Below are positions 58,876-64,000 of a DNA stretch of 64,000 nucleotides, one piece after another. The DNA lies in NCBI RefSeq assembly GCF_026460885.1, contig NZ_JAOVZW010000027.1, forward strand, positions 1-64,000, given 5' to 3'. The notes under the pieces were generated by a model, which saw only the letters and a program-made list of their open reading frames with translations, did no database searches and was not told where the DNA came from. The stretch comes from Chryseobacterium formosum (GTDB lineage Bacteria > Bacteroidota > Bacteroidia > Flavobacteriales > Weeksellaceae). The first letter of the stretch is position 1. Every line of letters begins with the position of its first letter. A program made the position numbers and the translations under genes.

Positions 58876-59997
58876 TTAAAGTTGAACCATCTCCGTCACT
58901 TCAACATCATAACCTCCAACCTGAGGTTTTACATTAGGATTTTGAGTAATTACTTTAAATTTATTGATTCCTAAATTTTTCAGAATCTGAGTTCCGATTC
59001 CGTAATCTCTGTAATTGAATGCAACTGTAGGATGTTTTTGTTGTCCATCCTGATAATTTAAAAACTGCTGTAATTTTCTTAGTGTATTTTCAGAATTTGA
59101 AACGTTATTGATGAAAATAATTGCTCCTTTTCCTGCTTCATTAACCATCGATGTTACTTTTTCCAATAATGGCTTTTCACCGTTGTTCAATCTGGTTAAA
59201 ACATCGAAATAAGAATCCGAAGATTGTACTCTTACCAAAACAGGTTCGTCAACCGTCCAAGATCCTTTTGTTAAAGCAAAATGAATCTGATCGTTAGAAG
59301 TCTCTCTGAAAGCACAGAAATCATATTCACCATAAGCAGTTTGTACTTTTCTTTCCTCAATTCTTTCGATTAAGTTTCCTTTTTTAAGCTGATAATGAAT
59401 CAAATCTTCAATAGAAACGATTTTCATATCGTGTTTTTGAGCAAAAACATGTAGATCCGGCAAACGAGACATAGAACCATCTTCATTCATAATTTCACAA
59501 ATCACACCACCTTCTTTTAAACCAGCCAAGCTTGTTAAATCAATTGCAGCTTCGGTATGACCTGCTCTTTTCAAAACACCACCTTTTCTTGCACGAAGCG
59601 GGAAAATGTGACCTGGACGCATAAAATCTGTTGGTTTAGATTTTTCATCCATCAAAGCTAAAATGGTTTTTGCTCTGTCTCCTGCGGAAATTCCTGTAGA
59701 AGTTCCGTCACCCAAAAGGTCAACAGAAACCGTAAAAGCAGTTTCTTTAGGATCACTGCTTCGGCTTACCATTACGTCAAGACCAAGCTCGTCACATCTT
59801 TTTTCAGGAAGCGGCATACAGATCAAGCCTCTTCCGTGAACTGCCATAAAATTAATTAATGCAGGTGTTGTCAATTCGGCAGCACAAAGAAAATCACCTT
59901 CATTTTCTCTGTCTTCATCGTCTACCACTATAATTATTTTACCATTTTTAAGGTCTTCAATTGCCTCTGGAATAGTATTTAGTTTAATATCTGACAT
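58876..59997 (-). CDS. ribBA: RibB (DHBP synthase) fused to a degenerate RibA domain
   Basis: 373 residues. Residues 1-205 are an intact 3,4-dihydroxy-2-butanone 4-phosphate synthase: VDDEDRENEGDFLCAAEL, HGRGLICMPL, STGISAGDRAKTI, RPGHIFPLRARKGGVLKRAG, HTEAAIDL. Residues 208-373 have the GTP cyclohydrolase II fold (TAYGEYDFCAFRE, RDYGIGTQILKNLGINKFKV, GGYDVEV), but the zinc site is gone: where active enzymes read HSECLTGD...CDC, this one has VQSSDSYFDVLTRL without cysteine, and the arginine loop is replaced. So it is probably RibB plus a non-catalytic X domain (RibBX type), despite the usual bifunctional label. Confidence 0.88.
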   Translation of the reverse strand: MSDIKLNTIPEAIEDLKNGKIIIVVDDEDRENEGDFLCAAELTTPALINFMAVHGRGLICMPLPEKRCDELGLDVMVSRSSDPKETAFTVSVDLLGDGTSTGISAGDRAKTILALMDEKSKPTDFMRPGHIFPLRARKGGVLKRAGHTEAAIDLTSLAGLKEGGVICEIMNEDGSMSRLPDLHVFAQKHDMKIVSIEDLIHYQLKKGNLIERIEERKVQTAYGEYDFCAFRETSNDQIHFALTKGSWTVDEPVLVRVQSSDSYFDVLTRLNNGEKPLLEKVTSMVNEAGKGAIIFINNVSNSENTLRKLQQFLNYQDGQQKHPTVAFNYRDYGIGTQILKNLGINKFKVITQNPNVKPQVGGYDVEVTEMVQL

Positions 59998-60016
59998 TTT
60001 TTACTTTAAATTTTCG

Positions 60017-60044
60017 CAAAGATACTCAATAAAATAAGCATCAA
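60017..60044 (-). promoter_or_regulatory. Promoter of ribBA (TTG, 17 bases, TATCTTTG)
   Basis: On the minus strand TTG (60044-60042), a 17-base spacer and TATCTTTG (60024-60017), a full match to the Bacteroidetes promoter. It lies 19 bases before the ATG, leaving a leader too short for an FMN riboswitch. Confidence 0.7.
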
Positions 60045-60231
60045 CAATTAATATGAGTGGTTTGTTTTAAGCCATAAATTTTAGACACAAAAGCATTTTA
60101 ACACATGAGTCGCATTAGTTTTTAGCTTAAAATTTTGAAAAAACTTTAGAACACATAAGATTTGAAAATCTTTGATTTCCTTTTATTCTCAAACAATCTG
60201 TGTAAATCCGTGAAATCCGTGGGAACTAAAA

Positions 60232-61230
60232 TTAGAATAAAGAATCTGTAGCTTTCTTAATAATCTTATATGATTCCAGTCTTTTTTGATGGTCATAAAT
60301 ATGAGAATTAATCATCAGTTCATCCACCTGATATTTTTCCTGAAAGTTTTTGATCTGTTCAGCAATTTCATCCTGATTTCCGATGAAACTGAATTTCAAT
60401 TTCTGTAAAACCATAGATTTTTCCATGGCTGACCAAACTGTATCCATGTCTTCAATTGGCGCAGGAAAAGGTTTTCTGTCGTTTCTGATAATATTAATGA
60501 ATGCTTGAAACAATGTCGTTGAAAGAAAATGGGCTTCTTCAGAAATTTCTCCAGCAATTCCGTTGACACAAGCCAAAACAAAAGGTTTATCTAAATATTT
60601 TGAAGGCTCAAAATGCTCTCTGTAAATTTTAAAAGCCATATCCATTTGTTCGGGAGCAAAATGTCCCGCAAAAGCATACGGAAGTCCCAATTCTGCAGCC
60701 AACCAAGCACTGTCTGTGCTAGAACCGAGAATATACATCGGAATATTTAAACCTTCACCGGGAATTGCACGAACCAAGGCGTTTGAATTTTCTTTCGAAA
60801 AATATTTTTGCAACTCTAAAATCTGTCTCGGAAATTGTTCATTGATGATTGCCGGATTTCTTCCCAAAGCTTGAGCCGTCAAACCATCTGTTCCGGGAGC
60901 TCTTCCCAAACCGAGATCAATTCTTCCCGGAAAAAGTGATTCCAAAGTTCCGAATTGTTCGGCAATAACGAGTGAACTGTGATTTGGAAGCATAATTCCT
61001 CCTGAACCGACTCTTATTTTTTTTGTTCCATTGGCGATGAAACCAATCAGAACCGATGTTGCGGAACTTGCAATACTTTCCATATTGTGATGTTCGGCAA
61101 GCCAGAATCTTTTATAATCTAAATTTTCAGTATGGTTTGCTAAAGACAAACTGTCCTGAAAAGTATCGTGAATGGTTTTCCCCTGTTTTACGGGAGCTAA
61201 ATCAAGCACGGATATTTCAAAATGTTTCAT
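60232..61230 (-). CDS. LLM class flavin-dependent oxidoreductase (luciferase-like)
   Basis: 332 residues. Bacterial-luciferase-like monooxygenase fold: FEISVLDLAPVKQGKTIHDT at the start, RFWLAEHHNMESIASSATSV, IRVGSGGIMLPNHSSLVIAE with the flavin site, FPGRIDLGLGRAPGTDGLTA and LGSSTDSAWLAAELGLPYAF. It uses FMNH2 for an oxygenation or reduction of unknown substrate. It stands alone; the 234-base gap to ribBA contains only AT-rich sequence and an AAGATTTGAAAATCTTT hairpin. Confidence 0.9.
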   Translation of the reverse strand: MKHFEISVLDLAPVKQGKTIHDTFQDSLSLANHTENLDYKRFWLAEHHNMESIASSATSVLIGFIANGTKKIRVGSGGIMLPNHSSLVIAEQFGTLESLFPGRIDLGLGRAPGTDGLTAQALGRNPAIINEQFPRQILELQKYFSKENSNALVRAIPGEGLNIPMYILGSSTDSAWLAAELGLPYAFAGHFAPEQMDMAFKIYREHFEPSKYLDKPFVLACVNGIAGEISEEAHFLSTTLFQAFINIIRNDRKPFPAPIEDMDTVWSAMEKSMVLQKLKFSFIGNQDEIAEQIKNFQEKYQVDELMINSHIYDHQKRLESYKIIKKATDSLF

Positions 61231-61434
61231 ATTGATTTGTTTATTTTTTCAAAAATGATAGATAGTCTTCTTCCCCGATTTCATATCACAAATTTGAAAG
61301 AACAAATTTAAAACTAATAAATTGCATTAGTTACTTTTTGTAATTGATGGAATTGATTGGTATGTTGTGGGAAAAACTATTGGAAAAAAGTTTCATTTAA
61401 AATGATATTAATTATAAGTTGTGAACTTAGTTTG

Positions 61435-61442
61435 TATATTTG
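61435..61442 (+). promoter_or_regulatory. -7 promoter box (TATATTTG) of the following gene pair
   Basis: Exact TAnnTTTG match, 19 bases before ATG 61462. Confidence 0.5.
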
Positions 61443-61461
61443 ATTTAAGCTAAACCAAAAT

Positions 61462-62022
61462 ATGTTTAAAAAATTTCCACTACAAATTATTTTAACGACA
61501 CTGATATTTTTAATAATCAATACTTCATATTTTTGGGAAAGTGAACTTGGAATACTATTCATGTTCGTTATAATATTAGTTTTTATAATCTTTTTCATTT
61601 TATCCATAGAATTAGTCAGACAATTATATATTTCAGCGAAAAATAATTTCAGTGAAAAATCTAGAAATATTCTGTTAATATTTATGATCTCATGCTTAGT
61701 ATTAATTGTTGTAAAACCTATAGGCATTATTAATTTTGAAAATCTGGAAGGCGAAAACAGAATTGTAGCACAAGCTGAAGGAGTTGCAAATTGCACAGCC
61801 ACTCTTAAATTAAAAACCAACGAAAAATTTATATATGAGGATATTTGTTTTGGGATAGACCGAATTAAAGGAGAATATAAAATTATTAATGATACCATTC
61901 ATTTCAAAAAATCCAGAAAATCATTTCAATACAAATATGGAGTGATTAATAAAAATGCAATTTATCTTTACAAAAATAAATCAGACAAAAATTATTATGC
62001 TCTTTCTATAAAACCCTTGTAA
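61462..62022 (+). CDS. Membrane protein, unknown function
   Basis: 186 residues. Three hydrophobic segments in the first 90 residues (IILTTLIFLIINTSYF, LGILFMFVIILVFIIFFILS, ILLIFMISCLVLIVVKPI) are followed by an outer domain of about 95 residues with two cysteines (ANCTATLKL ... EDICFGIDR) and a beta-rich end (GVINKNAIYLYKNKSDK NYY-like). I do not recognise the family. The gene very AT-rich, like the partner gene that starts four bases after its stop. Confidence 0.7.
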   Translation: MFKKFPLQIILTTLIFLIINTSYFWESELGILFMFVIILVFIIFFILSIELVRQLYISAKNNFSEKSRNILLIFMISCLVLIVVKPIGIINFENLEGENRIVAQAEGVANCTATLKLKTNEKFIYEDICFGIDRIKGEYKIINDTIHFKKSRKSFQYKYGVINKNAIYLYKNKSDKNYYALSIKPL

Positions 62023-62025
62023 TTT

Positions 62026-62472
62026 ATGCAATCAAAAATAATGTACATCGAAAACAAATCTAAAGATCATCACGGATTGGCTTGGATTGGTTTTGTAGAA
62101 TTTTCAAAATCTGGTCAAACAGTTTATTTTGATGGAAAAGAATTGAAAAAATTGAAAAATCCCGGAACTTGGGGAAATCATTTTGATATTGAAACCGGTG
62201 AAGAATATTGGATTTCAGGAGTCAAGAAAAACGGACAGAACAGACATTGGTGTGGCGGAGGAAAAATAATGATTGATAAAAATTCTATTGATGAATACTT
62301 AAAATTAGTTGATTTTGATATTCTTGATGAGAAAAATTTTACAATAATTGAATTTTCTAAAACTGATAAAAGTAGATTTAATGAACTCGAAAATACAGAA
62401 GTAAAATTTATGAACGAAAGCCGAAGTGCAACATATTGGGATAATAACAAAAGAAAGTTAAGCAGTATTTAA
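62026..62472 (+). CDS. Small cytoplasmic protein, unknown function
   Basis: 148 residues; a second ATG at 62041 (MYIENKSKDHHG) is an equally good start. The first half (LAWIGFVEFSKSGQTVYFDG, HFDIETGEEYWISGVKKNGQ, RHWCGGGKIMIDK) looks like a short beta-barrel domain found in scattered bacterial small proteins, with conserved Trp, Gly and Cys. The second half is charged. No function is known to me. It is in one operon with the membrane protein before it and is followed by a terminator. Confidence 0.65.
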   Translation: MQSKIMYIENKSKDHHGLAWIGFVEFSKSGQTVYFDGKELKKLKNPGTWGNHFDIETGEEYWISGVKKNGQNRHWCGGGKIMIDKNSIDEYLKLVDFDILDEKNFTIIEFSKTDKSRFNELENTEVKFMNESRSATYWDNNKRKLSSI

Positions 62473-62478
62473 ATAAAG

Positions 62479-62504
62479 AAGGATTCGGTTTTCACCAAAT
62501 CCTT
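62479..62504. terminator. Terminator between the unknown gene pair and the helicase gene
   Basis: AAGGATTCGGT (62479-62489) and ACCAAATCCTT (62494-62504) with one mismatch, followed by T-rich sequence; usable from both sides. Confidence 0.7.
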
Positions 62505-62509
62505 TTATT

Positions 62510-64000
62510 TTAATTATTATTTTTTTCTTTCTGATACGTAAAATGATTAATCAAAATCCTGATTTCATTAAATTCAAAATCATTTGGAAGTGCAGCTTTC
62601 CATTCGTTTAAAGTTTCTTTTGGATCTCTACGAAACATTTCCTGAAACGTTTTAATTTTATCGGAAGTAATGACTCTCGCAATATCCAGCAAACCTTGTT
62701 CTGCAAATTTTGCCAAATGCCCAATCACAGTTTCTTTTACCAAACCTCTTTCCATTGCAATTTCGGAAATCGTTTTCCCTTCTTCAAACAACTGAAAAGT
62801 AAGAACCTGAGACGGAACTTTCGCAATTTTCATACTGACTTCCTTGTCATTTTTTTCATCCAGAAGTTTGGCTTCCAATAAATGAATTTCCTTTAGACTG
62901 TTTAGATATTCTTCAATATCTTCGAGCCAGTTTTTAAGCTCTTCATTGTATTGTTTTAAACCTTTTGCTCCTTTTATTTCAGCATAAAAATCTTTCAAAG
63001 GATTAAAAACCTTATCTCTTATTTCTGTAAAAAAGAAGTTAACGGCTCCTTTTGATTTACCTTCAATTTCTGCCCAATCTTCTTTCTTTTCAATAAATAA
63101 ATTGACTTTCTGGAAAATAATACGTTCCAGTTTTTCAAAGATTTTACCTAGATTTAAAACATCACGCTTCAACTGAAGATACAACTGATTCGATTTTGTA
63201 CGGTCGATACTTTTGGTAACAATTGAAAGATTATTCCACTGCTCTACTTCTTTTAAAAACCATTGACAATCTACTGTACGAAGCACTTTTCTGATGCTGT
63301 AATCGTATTTTTCCTGATTTAAAATACTTTCAACATTATCATTTGCCTGAGTTTCACCCTGAAATTTTAGAATACGATTGTCTTTAAAAATAACTTCTGG
63401 AGTAATTTTAGATTTTAAAATAATTCCTTCCAAAGTTCGGCAACGCGACAAAGCCACATAAACCTGACCCGCTGTAAAACTTTTTCCGGCATCGATAATC
63501 ACTTTATCAAACGTTAAACCTTGACTTTTGTGAATCGTCACCGCCCAAGCTAATTTTATAGGAAACTGCTCAAAGCTCCCTAAAACTTCTTCTTTAATAT
63601 TTTTATCGGTATCGAGAGAATATTTTTTCTGTTCCCAGACTTCTCTTTTTACGGTAATTTCACGCTCACTTCCTTCAAGAACCACTTTAATTTCGTTTTC
63701 GTCTAAAGAAGAAATTTCACCCAATTTACCATTGAAGTATTTCTTTTCTCCCGTAATATCATTTCTGATAAACATGACCTGAGCTCCGATTTTCAATTCT
63801 AAAAACTGGTCATTCGGAAACTGATTTTCTTTAAACTCACCAAAAAGTTTGGCTTCGTAAGACTTGGGACTGACTTTTATATCTTTCAGTTTTTCCTGAT
63901 TGATATCGTCTGCCATTTTGTTGTGCGAACAGAGATAAACGTAAGGTTCTTCTCCGGCTTCAAAACTGGGATCGTATCTTTCGTTCAGATGATTAAAATC
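62510..64000 (-). CDS. Pif1-like helicase with C-terminal helix-turn-helix (5' end outside window)
   Basis: 497 codons are visible; the frame is open to the window edge, so the start lies beyond. The first visible residues (DFNHLNERYDP ... YVYLCSHNKMADDINQE) show that Met at 63916 is internal, within a helicase motif IV-like stretch. LKIGAQVMFIRND and WAVTIHKSQGLTFDKVIIDA plus YVALSRCRTLEGI are the SF1 Pif1/RecD motifs V and VI. A long coiled-coil region follows, then a helix-turn-helix (ISEIAMERGLVKETVIGHLA) like those at the end of RecQ-type helicases. The Walker A half is missing only because of the window edge. Confidence 0.85.
   Translation of the reverse strand, partial: DFNHLNERYDPSFEAGEEPYVYLCSHNKMADDINQEKLKDIKVSPKSYEAKLFGEFKENQFPNDQFLELKIGAQVMFIRNDITGEKKYFNGKLGEISSLDENEIKVVLEGSEREITVKREVWEQKKYSLDTDKNIKEEVLGSFEQFPIKLAWAVTIHKSQGLTFDKVIIDAGKSFTAGQVYVALSRCRTLEGIILKSKITPEVIFKDNRILKFQGETQANDNVESILNQEKYDYSIRKVLRTVDCQWFLKEVEQWNNLSIVTKSIDRTKSNQLYLQLKRDVLNLGKIFEKLERIIFQKVNLFIEKKEDWAEIEGKSKGAVNFFFTEIRDKVFNPLKDFYAEIKGAKGLKQYNEELKNWLEDIEEYLNSLKEIHLLEAKLLDEKNDKEVSMKIAKVPSQVLTFQLFEEGKTISEIAMERGLVKETVIGHLAKFAEQGLLDIARVITSDKIKTFQEMFRRDPKETLNEWKAALPNDFEFNEIRILINHFTYQKEKNNN

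Noticed and set aside
59998-60231. FMN riboswitch before ribBA
   Set aside because: The promoter at 60017-60044 leaves a leader of under 20 bases, and no conserved riboswitch core is visible.
61377-61898. 173-codon minus-strand open frame
   Set aside because: Antisense to the membrane protein gene at 61462, which has a promoter box and a natural membrane-protein composition; the antisense product has no recognisable feature.

Overview
The window looks like a chromosomal stretch of a flavobacterium close to Chryseobacterium/Elizabethkingia (Weeksellaceae). The sequence shows low G+C content, -7 boxes of the Bacteroidetes form TAnnTTTG, start codons without a clear Shine-Dalgarno sequence, and three secreted proteins with C-terminal type IX secretion (T9SS) sorting tails. 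It also carries a GOB-like subclass B3 metallo-beta-lactamase, a family best known from Elizabethkingia. I see no rRNA, tRNA, CRISPR array, integrase or insertion sequence.

Layout. 1-8.5 kb: a broken-off lipoprotein gene, an XRE regulator behind a palindrome, hemL, a glucosaminidase/LysM protein, an ACC-deaminase-like enzyme, small proteins and two T9SS cargo proteins, one of them a secreted endonuclease I. 8.7-19.9 kb (minus strand): part of a Bacteroidetes type VI secretion system (T6SSiii). It has the tube protein TssD, a PAAR-like protein, a 1102-residue protein with two peptidoglycan-cleaving domains (GH19-like plus M23), a lipoprotein that could be its immunity protein, a LysM protein, TssR, a PKD-domain membrane protein and two TssO-like membrane proteins. 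Sheath, baseplate, ClpV and VgrG genes are not here. A LuxR-type regulator with Glu in place of the phospho-accepting Asp is read away from this cluster.

20.8-24.1 kb: HU, an unusual 29-residue Lys/Arg-rich peptide, RNase G and a second LuxR-type regulator, also without the phospho-Asp. 24.4-30.2 kb (minus): a curli (functional amyloid) cluster with CsgG fused to an extra beta-barrel, CsgF, a CsgE with a long N-terminal Ig-like extension, a short curlin-like protein, a long curlin-repeat protein rich in GDDN, and a TolB-like lipoprotein at the operon's end. 30.5-36.2 kb: Nudix hydrolase, acyltransferase, lipoprotein, Mpl (cell-wall recycling), an unknown membrane protein, aldo/keto reductase and GNAT.

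36.2-42.7 kb (plus): MFS exporter, two pirins, two small acetyltransferases, the GOB-like beta-lactamase, FMN reductase, a small Fe-S protein and OsmC, which reads like a stress/detoxification cluster. 42.9-58.8 kb: Na+/solute symporter, split transketolase, a VCBS-repeat T9SS protein, rpmB-rpmG-DUF4295-ftsY, a GlsB-like protein, SppA, FolK, a tandem pair of OmpA-type porins (the first without the OmpA domain), RecQ and Fmt. 58.9-64 kb: a RibB fused to an apparently dead RibA domain, a luciferase-like oxidoreductase, two unknown genes and the 3' part of a Pif1-like helicase cut by the window edge.

Intergenic regions are rich in dispersed repeats and long imperfect palindromes of several families. 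They often lie where transcripts end and are reported individually.
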